Of a stretch of 64,000 nt of DNA, positions 21,918-33,060 are shown in pieces. Source of the DNA: Polytrichum commune. Lineage: Eukaryota > Streptophyta > Polytrichopsida > Polytrichales > Polytrichaceae. The position numbers and the translations under genes were made by a program. Below the pieces are notes generated by a model. It was not told the DNA's origin. It made no database searches and saw only the letters and a list, made by a program, of their open reading frames with translations. The DNA is taken from NCBI GenBank assembly GCA_950295325.1, contig OX485808.1, positions 24,324,527 through 24,388,526 of the forward strand, written 5' to 3'. The first letter of the stretch is position 1; every line of letters starts with the position of its first letter.

Positions 21918-23678
21918 TGTGAGGCCAAACCCCCCACCCTTAAGCGTCCGTAGTCCGAGTAGTGGGTTTGGGCTCACATTCCTCCGCGGTATTGGATTTG
22001 GACTTGGATGAGTCCATAGTGCAAGGTTCACCCTTCAAGTGGTCTTGGATTTAACTGGAATTTCACTTTTAACAACTCAATGTACGATTTCAATACGTAT
22101 GTGGAGAATGCACAAGTTAACTATTTAACCTCCTTATGCTCGGGTGCTATTTTGTCTTTGTTTGCTTCTAACGTCCACCCAGCTTCTTAGCTTCTAACTA
22201 AACAAACCCAGCTCCTTCATAAACCCAGCTCCTTCATGAACCCAGCTCCTTAGCTTCTAACTAAACAAACCCAGGTCCTTCATAAACCCAGCTCTTTACT
22301 TTCTAACTAAACAAACCCAGCTCCTTCATAAACCCAGCTCCTTCATAAACCCAGCTCCTTAGCTTCTAACTAAACAAACCCAGGTCCTTCATAAACCCAG
22401 CTCTTTACTTTCTAACTAAACAAACCCAGCTCCTTCATAAACCCAGCTCCTTCATAAACCCACAACTTTGTAGTTGTAATCCCCAACTACCTCACTAATT
22501 ATTCAAGCCCTTAACTAATCTTCCTACCTAATTTCCCTAATTCTACTAACAACCCCTTTCTAATCACACAATTCTTCTCTAATCCTAAAATCCTAAAATC
22601 CTAGAGAGGAGAGGGGGAGAGAGAATTTCCTAACTTCACTAAGACTAACTAATCCACACAAGTATATTTTTGCACTCATCACAACATCAAGTGCTCAACT
22701 CTTAAACATGGAACTTGCAACCACGTGTATTCAAAACATGAACTTTAAGTACCACAAATTGGAATCATGAATTAACTTTAAAATCCTTCACGTCAACACT
22801 AATTCTACCAAGAGGTCAAGCCCTCTTCAAGGCTAACAAGCCTTGGCTCTCAAACTAAAAACTAAGCACACACATGTGCTCCAATATGGCTTCCCACACC
22901 CACACTTATAACTCGTGGGGTGCCTTGGAGCACAAAGGAAAGAGAGGATGAGTGAGGGAAGAATGAGGGATTATATAGTAAGCTTGAGGGGGTGAGCACC
23001 CTCAAGGCTCACGATAAGCCCTTGAGATTTCCTCCTACTTAGTAGGCGCCAATCCTATCTTCTAAGCCTTCCTCCCTCAAATGATCAACAAGGATCCTAA
23101 TTCGAACATTTAACTAGCCTTGGCTTTCTACCTACCACACTTTACCAAACTTGGGATGCTTCAACCCAAACTTAGCCTCCTTCGCTTTCCGCCGCCATAA
23201 CTTTCTCCCCTTACTTTCCCAAATCGTCGCTCACCACTTAATTCAAACCACGATGCTTAACTCGTGATTTGATTGGTGCTTTGAGAATTTGCTTATCCTC
23301 CACCTTGCATTCTTCCTTGGGCCTTCCCCATTAAGTGGCCATGATGAGGTGGTCCACTTGTGCGCTCCATGTGATCCTCCATTCATCCCAATTCGAATGC
23401 ACTTGCCTCTTGAGTCACTTTGGTTGTCTCCATCCATTTGTACTAGCCTACTCACTAACTACTCAATCCAAGTTCTCCTTACCTATCCTCATTCACTCAA
23501 ATCCTTCCGAAGGTAAAAACACAATAACAACTCACATCCTAGCCTCTTACAACATGGTACTTCTAAGACTAACATTTCACTCTTTTTATATTTTTGTGAA
23601 GTAACATGCTACTTCAAAGTGCATCAACTAACGTTTCAAGGGTCTAAGACTAAATGTGGGCACCCTTTTGGGCTCACA
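21918..23678 (-). repeat. 5' LTR of the gypsy element
   Basis: Right-hand copy on the plus strand, 1761 bp, no difference seen from 12947-14707. It should drive transcription of gag-pol on the minus strand; the TATATAA candidate is at 22977-22971. The array at 22161-22461 repeats the minisatellite of the other LTR. Confidence 0.96.
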
Positions 23679-23683
23679 GTCAT

Positions 23684-24105
23684 CCCATAGCTGCACCGGT
23701 GATACTGCTGCTGTGAAAAACCCGAAGATACCTGCTGTGAAGAAATCTGCCAGTCACGGAGCTGCTGCCGGCTCCCGGGGAAGTGCCGAGGTAGCAAAGC
23801 AAACATTGGTGTGAACGCGGAGCTGTGGCAGGAAGACTGCGAATGTGTACCAACTGAGGTGGAGTACACTTGAGTGCGCTACCGCTTCAGAGCCTGCTGC
23901 CCAACGAACTAGAAATCCAGGTAATACTCAACCCTCTCCTAAACACACACTTAGATATTTAGTACATACACATAACTAATAAACCAACTTTGTGATTTCA
24001 TAATAAATATACACTTAGACACTTAGTAGCACACACATAACCACTAGTTAGGCACATAAACACTTGTGATTTTCTAGAAGTAGAAGTAGTTGCACCTAGC
24101 TAGAA
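23684..24105 (+). other. resumed leader sequence before LINE ORF1
   Basis: Immediately after the gypsy target duplication the sequence resumes GC-rich triplet style (CTGCTGCTG, GAGCTGCTGCCGGCTCCC), then turns A/C-rich with ACACTTAGATA(T)TTAGTA repeats (23945-24050) before the ORF1 start. No gene is present. Confidence 0.4.
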
Positions 24106-26099
24106 ATGAAGGTTGCTCATGCAACCATGACCATGTATGTTTTATGGCTCATAGCCTCCCTATATTGGATAAATTCACAATGTGTACCCTCACACCCATC
24201 ACATTCTTGTCATGAAAAATGTAAAGATACCAACATAAGCATAATGAGTCAAATAGATAAAACACACATAAAATCACTACCTTATGATAGATTTATACAT
24301 CAAACTAACACACCTAGAATATTGTTAAATAATTGGGATAAAAATGTAAACATAAAACCAATCTTCTTCCTAGCATTTCCCCTTCAAGCCCCACTTGCTC
24401 ATAAGTGGAATGAAGACATGTCTAGGGCAAAAAGAAGAACTTCCATGGATATACAAAATAACACAAAATTATTCTCTCTTTGCAGAATGGCTCACTCACG
24501 CAACTTGGACAAAAAATTTGATGGTGTTAAGGATATGGAAACTTCTCAAAACAAGAAAAGAACATCTAGCTATGCATCCCTAACCATAGTATAAAAGAAT
24601 AAAAATAAGAGCAACACATCAAAGAAAAACCCACGTTTATGGCTTGGATTGAAAGCTTTGAATGCTTTGAATGCAAGCAAAGGGCTTGATGTGATAGCCC
24701 ATAAGAGTGTGAGCGAACTTGTTAAAAGTGGAATGAGTGATAAAGAAGCCTTAGAGTGTCAACATTGTGTGTCATCTTACCCATACGTAGCACAATAAAT
24801 GTGGCCAAGTAAGGACGACCTTGGGGCACAAAATTTACCATACACCCAAGTCCCATCCGATGTTGATGTTTGTGATGGATTTTTCATGGATTACCATGTT
24901 GCATTGTTCTTTCAAATCGATGATATGCTCATCCCTAAAGAAGAGGCATCAGAAAAAATAACTAAAAGATTTGATGACATGCAAATTATACTTGGTGATG
25001 ATATAAGTGACCCTATAGCCATCATATGTACACATGGAAGGAAGCAATGGTCGGGTCATGCAAAGATTCATCTAAAAATGTGCAAGAGGATGGAGTCGAA
25101 TTACTCCAAGGCCTCTGCCCATTTATTATACGCTTAGCGGACAACAAAATGCACCTAGGGAAAGTTTGCAAGTCATATGATACGATTGCCTCTAATGAGA
25201 TGTTGTATATCAAAATTACAAATGATACCATAAATGATGAAAATTAGCATGCGGTTTATGAAGAAATTGTCATAGAAGGGTTCAAAAGAACGTTTCACTT
25301 TGAGATTACACACGTAAAAAAAATAGAGAGTCATAACTATGTTTGGATAATGGCTACTAGTCCCGAACAAGCCACCAATATTCGAAAAAATAAAATTACT
25401 TTTGGTCATAAAAATATAGATGTCTCTATGGGTAAGCCTACCGGTGCTGACTTGGCAAAGAAAAATGCTCTTATTCTCATTGCAAAGAACCTCAATAGAC
25501 TCAAGCCCAAAGAGATATTAGAATCGGAACTTAAAGCTTGCATGGGAGAAAAAAATATACTCAATATCTATTTCAAAAATGATGCCCAAGGTAAATTCAC
25601 GGGGGTGTGCAATATCCAATGTTTGAGTGCCGCGGTATACAAAAGATTTGTAAAGAAAAGTCATAAAATTTGCAACAAATACGTGAAATTATCTCCCCAC
25701 CCAAAGAGTTTGGATGGGATATCCAAACCCTCAAATGAGGAACTTACAAGGTTAGGCTTCAATGATGTTACCAAGGCATTAGCTGACACGGTGGAAGCAA
25801 TGGAGAATGCTCCCTCCAACTCACTTGGGGAAAAAAATATCAACAAAATAGTTGAGGAGCCCGTAGCAAAAGGCACTGCCATAGTTCGCAACGAGATGCA
25901 AACCATGGAGACACGCCTCACAACACAAGCAAGAAACTTTGCCACTTATGCGGCGGATAAAGCCGCCAAAGCCCTAAAAAATGAAATGGCTACACTAAAG
26001 CAAACCCTTAGCAAAACCATGGCCGCCTTGGAATCTAGTGGCATGCTTGATAAAGAAGACTCATCTAGCGAAAATGAGGATCTAATGGCGATAAACTAA
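24106..26099 (+). pseudogene. LINE ORF1 (RNA-binding-like protein), broken
   Basis: One reading frame runs from ATG 24106 to about 25075 with two internal TAA stops (24592, 24796). It then shifts, probably within the A-run at 25073-25078, into a second frame that passes one TAG (25245) and continues to 26099. The ancestral protein would be about 660 residues. The N-terminus has a hydrophobic stretch (MYVLWLIASLYW). Two central segments (GRKQWSGHAKIHL..., and ILNIYFKNDAQGKFTGVCNI) have the strand-helix-strand look of RRM-like modules. The C-terminal part is Lys/Ala-rich and helical (about 25800-26060), possibly a coiled coil. LINE ORF1 proteins coat element RNA; here that role is inferred from position and style only. 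The 249-codon block 25350-26099 is uninterrupted. Confidence 0.6.
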
Positions 26100-26639
26100 C
26101 TCCGCCAAACACCTCCATACCTTTCCTTACCAAATCCACACACTCCAAAACTACAAAAACAAAATAAAATGGTATTTCTAAATACCCCCACTTTACTAGA
26201 TATTGACAACATCCCCACTAAAAACAAAAATATAACAATCATAGTACATACACACATAATCAAACACCCAATACAAATCACATCAACCACAAAAACATAT
26301 AAACAAATAATTAATGTTAAATACCACTACCTATACCAAACCCAACACCTACACTTACACCAAGACCAATACCACTACCCACCCCAATACCAACCCCTAT
26401 ATATATAACAATATCCAAATCACACCAAATACCAATATCAAAACAAACTAATAAGTACACACAAAGTATTCAAAAACAATATACTCAAAACATACTTAAA
26501 TACAAATACTCCGATAAAGCAATACAAAAAATAAAAAATACTACCAAATATTATACAAAACATACAACAAATATATATAAACAAAACTAACAAAAAATTC
26601 ATCAATATTCTAACAAAATTACACATAACTATCATACAA
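26100..26639 (+). other. A/C-rich inter-ORF region of the LINE
   Basis: Almost G-free on the plus strand, with long runs of ACA, AAT and CCA words and no convincing frame. It separates ORF1 from the first plausible ATG of ORF2 at 26640. Confidence 0.5.
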
Positions 26640-28001
26640 ATGACGACTCTAACAAATCCACTTACCGAACATGTCACAAATAATAACCAAACAAGCAACA
26701 CACCCCCCAATAACCATACAAAATACTCCATTAAACCTCACAAAATCCACCAAACGGCCTCGGCCTACCGGCCTCGCCACAAAATGAAACCAATAAAACC
26801 TTTACTTTATCCAAATAAACATACAAAAGATATGGCCTCCCGGCCTCGCCACAAAAAGCAACCAACGAGATACTTATACTACCACGACCTCAACCACATC
26901 TTTAATACAATCATAAAACCTCTTCACAAATACAAAAACAATACTAAGGTATTTTTCAGTACCACCAACGCCATAGATAAATTAGACTCCAAAAAAAAAC
27001 AATTAAATATAAAACTAACCACAATAGACTTAAAACGATAAACCCAAAAGGTAATTACCAATTCAAAATCACCAATTACCAAAACCTTAAAACACAAAAA
27101 ACCAACAAAATATACAATATTAATATAACCAAAACATTCTCAAATAGAAAAGCCAACAAACTACAACATAAATATCACAAAGTAATACTAACTATCATAC
27201 AAAAAATATATGTAAAGAAACTAAACACACTACTCAATAATACTCCAATAAAAACACAAATAACTAAGATACAAACTAAAACCAAACCACTTACCAAACA
27301 CATCAAAAGTAATAACCAAACAACCAACACGGCCATTAACAAACATACAAAATACCACCAACGAATGCCGTACACAATCGGGAGGGGCGGATTACTCACA
27401 CTTATCAAAATTAAAACGGCCTCGCCACAAAATTAAAAACAAATACCAATTCACAAACAAATGGATATCCAACACAATAACAAATCACACACCTAAAGAC
27501 AACACAAATACACACTTCTCAACTAAACAACTAGCAAACATAACACCCGCCTTATCTAACCTTTTTAATACAACTAAATTCATACTCAATAAAAATCTAA
27601 AAATAAATAAGCAAAAACCAAAAATACTCCAACTCCATGGATACTACTTCATCAATAAACTAGCATTATTACAATGTGGGGATATAGAACCCAACCCGGG
27701 ACCAATGCCTAGCATTTTACGCACACACCCCGCTACACATAAAAAGAGAGCCAAAACATATTTTATCCCAAACACAATAAAAGTACAACCAGAATACCAA
27801 CACATAGCTAGCACATTCGCTCCCATACTAACACATACTCACCCACTACATCACCAAACAACCATCACGTATCCACACTTACACCAATACATCCAAACAC
27901 AAAGCAATTCCCCATCAACTCACATACTATATGCTTTAATCATTACTATAAACCCCTTAATAGACACATGTAATAACATACTAGCCCAACCCCACATTTA
28001 A
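26640..28001 (+). pseudogene. LINE ORF2 N-terminal region with 2A motif
   Basis: Two open pieces (26640-27041, and about 27400-28001) with disrupted sequence between. The protein is Asn/Thr/Lys/Pro-rich. A short motif RPRHK is encoded repeatedly where GGCCTCGCCACAAAA interrupts the G-poor background (26766-26784, 26842-26856, 27418-27432). At 27660-27704 the frame reads LALLQCGDIEPNPGP, a canonical 2A-type ribosome-skipping peptide, followed in frame by a 98-codon segment that starts MPSILRTH. If active in the ancestor, translation would have released the upstream polypeptide and restarted at the final Pro of the motif, ahead of the endonuclease. A TAA at 27999 and further stops follow. Confidence 0.7.
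27660..27704 (+). promoter_or_regulatory. 2A-like ribosome-skipping motif
   Basis: The codons encode LALLQCGDIEPNPGP. The core D(V/I)ExNPGP is complete, with the usual Leu-rich upstream part and GD. Such motifs are known in RNA viruses and at ORF2 N-termini of several APE-type LINEs, for example trypanosome L1Tc and some animal elements. Activity in this decayed copy is not implied. Confidence 0.85.
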
Positions 28002-28183
28002 CACTTTAACAACATATGGACCAACACTAATCATTAGGCTAGCCAACCTTAACAACCCCCCCGAATGACACATTCTAACACCACACACATGCACAATATT
28101 TGTTGAAAATAATTAAGATATAATACATCCCAAAAACTCTATACACATTGAATTATATAAATCTATTCACAACTAAGAAACTC

Positions 28184-29130
28184 CACCTACACCAATCACA
28201 CTCCAAAGGAAATTCCCCTTTCTCCCTGAGAAACTAATTACCGAATCACTCCGATGCCTAGAAAACATAAATGAATATTTACACCCACCTCCACTCCCAA
28301 ACATCCCCATACCAACACCAATAACCATCACAAACACCAACCAAGAAACAAACATAATAACTTGGAATGCCTCATCGCTTAACACTGCCTTACCAAATCT
28401 ACAAAGCTTAATAAATCACTCCTTAAGAAATACAACAATTATAAATATCCAAGAAACCAAACTTACAGCAACCAAATCCACAAAATACATACAAAACCTA
28501 TTCCCTGAATACAAGCTCATTTTTAATAACACACATGCCCTCACAAGATGCATACAACAACCAATGCCTTAGACCCCCGGAAGAGGTGGCCTATTCACAC
28601 TCATTCATAATAAATACGCATTTCCTGGTAACGTCACCAAGATACCCACGCCATCAAACATCTCCCCTTATTTACAAATAATAAAAATAAATAATCATCA
28701 ACTTCTACCATGGCTAATTATACACATGTATATGCCCACACACTTAGAAAACACACACCTCATCCCCTATATCAAAACCGCAATCACCAACCAAATAACT
28801 GCGCACCCAAACCACTCGCACATCTTATGCGGCGACTTTAACAGAGATATTGCACTTACGGGAAGACAAAATAACAACAATAATACACCACCACAAGAAG
28901 AAGACATCCAATGGAAAAACTTCACCACAACCCTCAATCTAGAATATATTCCAACGAACACTAACATTTCCAAACAATGAGGTTATAATTACACATCAAC
29001 TAGCCTTATAGACGGTTTCTATATCAACTTACCAGACAACAACAGATTCACCTCTACAACAAATACAAACATGAATCTAAATTCAGACCACTACCCAATC
29101 ACCTTACACATACCCCAAAACATACTCATA
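28184..29130 (+). pseudogene. LINE APE-type endonuclease domain
   Basis: Frame 1 carries the hallmark blocks of an apurinic-type endonuclease, which nicks target DNA to prime reverse transcription. They are TWNASSLN at the start (about 28365), INIQETKL (28440-28465, catalytic Glu), HMYMPTHLEN, CGDFNRDI (28830-28850), a Thr-Ser-IDG-type block after 28980, and SDHYPITL (about 29087-29110, catalytic Asp-His). Two stops interrupt it, TAG at 28570-28572 and TGA at 28978-28980. Both sit where a Trp is plausible, so single G-to-A changes could explain them. A frameshift near 29150-29170 separates it from the following linker. Confidence 0.85.
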
Positions 29131-29169
29131 GCTAGACCACCACACCCCCGCAAATATTACTCCAACTAG

Positions 29170-29890
29170 AATACTAAATCCCATTCCACCGGAAAACTTA
29201 GAAAATTTTAATATAGAATTTTTTGAAGCAAATTCCACACAACTAAACGAACTAACCAGCTTACTAGAGAACCACAACCACCTCACCTCTAATCAATGGC
29301 AAGAAACATGTATAGCATTAGACAAAATTGTAGGAAAAATTTCAGTATCGCTTGAAAAAACCTGCAAGGCAGCCCCAACACCAACCCTAACAAACAGAAC
29401 AGCACAGCAAGGAGGTTTTCTACCACGAAAATTATCCAAAGAATGGAAAAAACAACTCGACACATACCATCTTATTAGAAAACTATATACATTGCAAAAA
29501 ATAACCCGCACTGGCAAACTCACCCCATCTTAAATGAAATTCGAAACCACCAACATATGCAAATCCCACATCCACCTACAACAACCACTCCCCCAAATGA
29601 ATGGATTGACGTCATAGCTACTATCGCAAAAAACGCCAATAAAGAAGCCAGAACAATCACCACAAAATACACCAAAAACTGTATTCTAAAAGCTGTATCA
29701 AAATACCGCCAAATGTATGGAAAAAGTCCCAAAAAATAAATCGGAAAGTCTTTAAACACTCCGAAACCTCACCCCTCGACTCCATCACAGATAGACAAAA
29801 TAATATCCTAACTAGCCCCGAAGATATTACGAAAGAAATACACATTCAATAATTCATCAATAACCGTCCAACAGTACCCACATGTCACTA
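29170..29890 (+). pseudogene. LINE linker between endonuclease and RT, broken
   Basis: Reading frames change here (29170-29532, then 29557-29739, then a third). The content is polar and helix-prone (NQWQETCIALDKIVG, LSKEWKKQLDTYHLIRKL), as in the region between endonuclease and RT in other LINEs. TAA stops at about 29531 and 29737 end the successive frames. Confidence 0.5.
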
Positions 29891-31117
29891 TCAAAACATT
29901 CACCCACCATACTGTACATGTGACGTTAGACATTATCCATAGCATGACTTAGAAGGATTCACAATTGACCAACGTGGAGAACTCCAAACCCCTTTACATA
30001 CATATTTTGACCAAGAAACATACGACTTCTGCCTTAAAAACCTAGGAAACAACAAAGCCCCAGGACCACACAAGATTTCCAATTCAATCCTAAAAAATAT
30101 GCCACCACGTTTTCATAAATTAATCTTTTTATTCTTTAAACACTGCTACAAACAAATACAAATCCCCGCATCGTGGAAAACTAGTCTAATAGTTTTATTA
30201 TATAAGAAAGGTGATCCATCACAACTTACTAACCATAGACCTATTGCACTAGCTAATACCATATACAAACTATATACAAACACATTAACCTCTATTCTTT
30301 CCGCTTGTGGTGAAAGATATCAAATTCTGCATCATAGCTAAGAAGGATTCAGAGCAGAAAGAGGAACATCCAGACAACTTCAACTCCTCATTGCAGCATT
30401 AGAAGACACAAGATTTATGAACCAAAAAATATATATATTCTCTACATTGATTTCAAAAACGCTTTCGGCTCTATTGACCACGCAAGACTTCTAGTCATAA
30501 TGAAAGATCTCGGATATCCAATCGACGCCATAAACCTCATTGGAAATATATACTCACAATCCTCTACTATATATCTCGGAGAATACTTTGGTAAAACCCT
30601 ACCCATCCCCATTCAAAGAGGTACAATACAAGGAGACACTCTCAGTCCATACTTATTTTTAATATTTTTAGAACCCCTCCTTAGATGGCTACAATAAGGC
30701 AATAATGGATACACCTTCGGAACATCCAAAATTCAAATCTCATCCGCAGCATATGCCGATGACTTAGCAGCGATGGCTAACAAGCTAAAATCATTACAAA
30801 TACAACTAAACAAATTAGACAAATTCTGCGAATGGGCAGGAATGGACCTCGGAATACCCAAGTGTGCTGTGACCGGATGCCCTTATAAATCTAAAATGAA
30901 TCCCATAACATTCAAAGCCCTGATCCAATCTACTAATATAAAATATAGAAACCAATCGCTACCAGTCTTAAACCAACACGAACCATACACCTATCTCGGA
31001 ATAAATCTTGCACCATCACTTAAATGGAAAACACAAATAAACACCACTACAGCTAAAGTTATCAAACAATGCCAAGCCCTTGTAGCTTGCCCAACCATCA
31101 TGAAATAAAAAATCAAT
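29891..31117 (+). pseudogene. LINE reverse transcriptase domain
   Basis: Non-LTR RT motifs appear in order: NNKAPGPHKISNSIL (about 30050), LYKKGDPSQLTNHRPIAL (30205-30255), EGFRAERGTSRQ (after a TAA at about 30340), YIDFKNAFGSIDHARLL (from 30443), RGTIQGDTLSPYLFLIF (about 30620-30670), the catalytic AYADDLAAM (about 30747-30775), and WAGMDLGIPKCAVTG. A frameshift in the ATATATATA run near 30430 separates the fingers from the palm, and TAA stops lie at 30695-30697 and 31106-31108. The enzyme is non-functional here, but its motifs are complete enough to classify it as a LINE RT. Confidence 0.93.
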
Positions 31118-32565
31118 ATGGCAGATACAGTCATACGTGCTGGAATAGCCTACAGTTTCTACGCAGTACCATATTCCATTCCGGCTATCAAAAAACTCGA
31201 CAAAAAGATTATAGAACTTCATAAAACAATATGCGGATTACCAAAAAACACATCCAATACTGCTACACAACTCCCACACGATCTATTCGGAATTGAAGCA
31301 TTCTCACTACAAAATGCCTACTTACGCTGCATCGGAGAACAACTACAAAACGCCCTCAATGACAAAGGTAGACTCGGCAAAACCTATTATGGTTTGACAC
31401 AATTTATACTCGCAAAATTCAGAGGTGCCAAAGAAATAACCCGCATAAAATACCATCATTGCGTTAGATCACCTATCACCAGAACATTATTCCTACTCAA
31501 ACATGAAGCCGGAGTCCACCTAAAAAGTACAATAGATAGTTTCCTACTAAATTCATCCCACTCGAAACCGCATAGTTAAAATAAGCACAAAATCTACAGG
31601 GCTTAAATTCCAACACTTCACTTAAACTATTACAAAAACTCCTATTGTATAATATAATAAAACTAGAACAAATAATCATGCCTAATGGCACCACCTTAAT
31701 GAATCCAGACGACTTTAAAACATATCACTCCAATCCTACAAAACTCATCAAGAGTGCATTAAATATCACGAATCAATTATTTTGTCACCCTTCATATTAC
31801 CAAGAATGCCACCTACCCTGCCCACTCCACCACCCCCCATGAACCCTAAAGAATGATTACACAATAACAAACCATACCATCCTCCCTCAACACCCAACCC
31901 CCCCTATACACCCCCCGAACCCCCCTACCCCCTCCCCCCAATAATATGCTTAACAACCCCCGCTAATTTCCTATACACACAATACTCGATCACAAATAAC
32001 GACAACTCATAGATCCTAATGGGATAAAAAGAGAAGACACATCATATCTATGCCAATGGACTACACCAAATAACAACACATATAACAAATGGCGCACCCA
32101 AAGAGATTTATTCCCCTATTATGATACCAATACTAATCGCCACAACACCGAACTACTTACCCAATATTATACAAAAAGGCAACACAAACACTTTTCAAAC
32201 ATTATCAATGCATGCTTCTCCACAGAACAACAAAGAGATACTAGATACGTTATCCCTGCCACAATAATTCCATTGGCACATATCTCCATTAATGAATGCA
32301 ACCCAGAAAGTGGCATCGAAACAAATACTAACACTATCCAAACACAATTCGACGTCGCTCACATATACGAAGACAATGGCCGTCACCTCATAACTATCCC
32401 AAAAACTAGATTAATGTGGTTATGGAAACAATACCACCAAGCTAAAAATACCCCACATAGTCTTAAACCACCTACCCAATCATTTGAAACTGAAATCGTT
32501 TGGCTATACCAAAGATATAAATACCGTATTCCAAAAAACGACCCACTTAAACATGCCTAATATAC
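31118..32565 (+). pseudogene. LINE thumb/linker region after RT
   Basis: The frame of the RT palm continues to 31579 (ADTVIRAGIAYSFYAVPYS, LHKTICGLPKNT, FGIEAFSLQNAYLRCIGEQL), the usual helical thumb and post-RT region. After a broken interval (31580-31980, C-rich and A-rich with many stops) another coding-like block runs to 32560 (YVIPATIIPLAHISINE, GRHLITIPKTRLMWLWKQY). I recognise no named domain in that second block. It may contribute to the linker module described next. Confidence 0.6.
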
Positions 32566-32599
32566 AATACCAACTCCAATACTGGATTTCCTAATAACA

Positions 32600-33060
32600 A
32601 CATTCCATATCAATCACTCATACTTCTCATCGCCAGTTACATGCCCCACACAGTGCACCCAATTCTACTCACCATTCTCTAGGGATAGAATATTCGGTTA
32701 TTTAGGAAAAGCGTTTGACCACAAATGAAAGGGAATCGGTTACGCCCACCCCCATAACACAACAGACTTACAACAAGCCATCCACTGGGCCCGCATTGCG
32801 GCCAAAAATGACCCAAATACAATCACCTTACTTATTTCAAAGGACACCGACTGGTACCACAACTTTAACCCATACACCGGCCAATTCCTGGACACACACA
32901 TCATTGCCCACTTTGCCGCAGATACCATCATATACGAAGAACCTACAATACCCCCCGAACTCAATACCACGAGGAAAGAGGTATCAACACTACGAATATT
33001 CTGCATCCACCACCAAAACAACCACATCGGCACCCACGAACAAATGGATCAACTCACCGA
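32600..33060 (+). pseudogene. possible N6-adenine methyltransferase-derived domain in ORF2
   Basis: About 150 residues in the same frame as the downstream RNase H. The block reads SSPVTCPTQCTQFYSP, RDRIFGYLGKAFDHK, then a TGA (32726-32728), KGIGYAHPHN, LQQAIHWARIAAKND, TITLLISKDTDWYHNF and THIIAHFAADTIIY. The layout matches what I know of Dam/phage-type adenine methyltransferases: an N-terminal 'SP' segment, FDxxW-x-G, a Pro-rich motif IV position followed by an 'A..WA..AA' helix, a hydrophobic strand and a Trp. The catalytic (D/N)PPY is not present; HPHN stands at that place. Identification is tentative. It could instead be an unrelated LINE-specific module. Confidence 0.3.

Larger units (their letters stand above)
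12947..23678 (-). mobile_element. complete Ty3/gypsy retrotransposon, 10.7 kb
   Basis: A full element: two 1761-bp LTRs, a 909-base leader on the coding strand, one intact gag-pol frame of 2079 codons, and a short 61-base tail before the 3' LTR. It is flanked by GTCAT on both sides (12942-12946 and 23679-23683). LTR ends are TGTGAG...CTCACA. The two LTRs are exactly the same length at a constant offset of 8971, and I found no base difference on reading them side by side, including their internal minisatellite. This implies a very recent insertion. The gag-protease-RT-RNase H-integrase order and the RT style (KDHFPLPF, DGYAGYNQI, VFVDDF) place it among non-chromodomain Ty3/gypsy elements of the Tat/Athila type. 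It sits in what looks like the leader of the LINE. Confidence 0.97.

Noticed and set aside
24106-24594. Independent secreted protein gene, because of the hydrophobic N-terminus
   Set aside because: The same frame continues past the stop into ORF1-like sequence, so it is better read as the N-terminus of the broken LINE ORF1.
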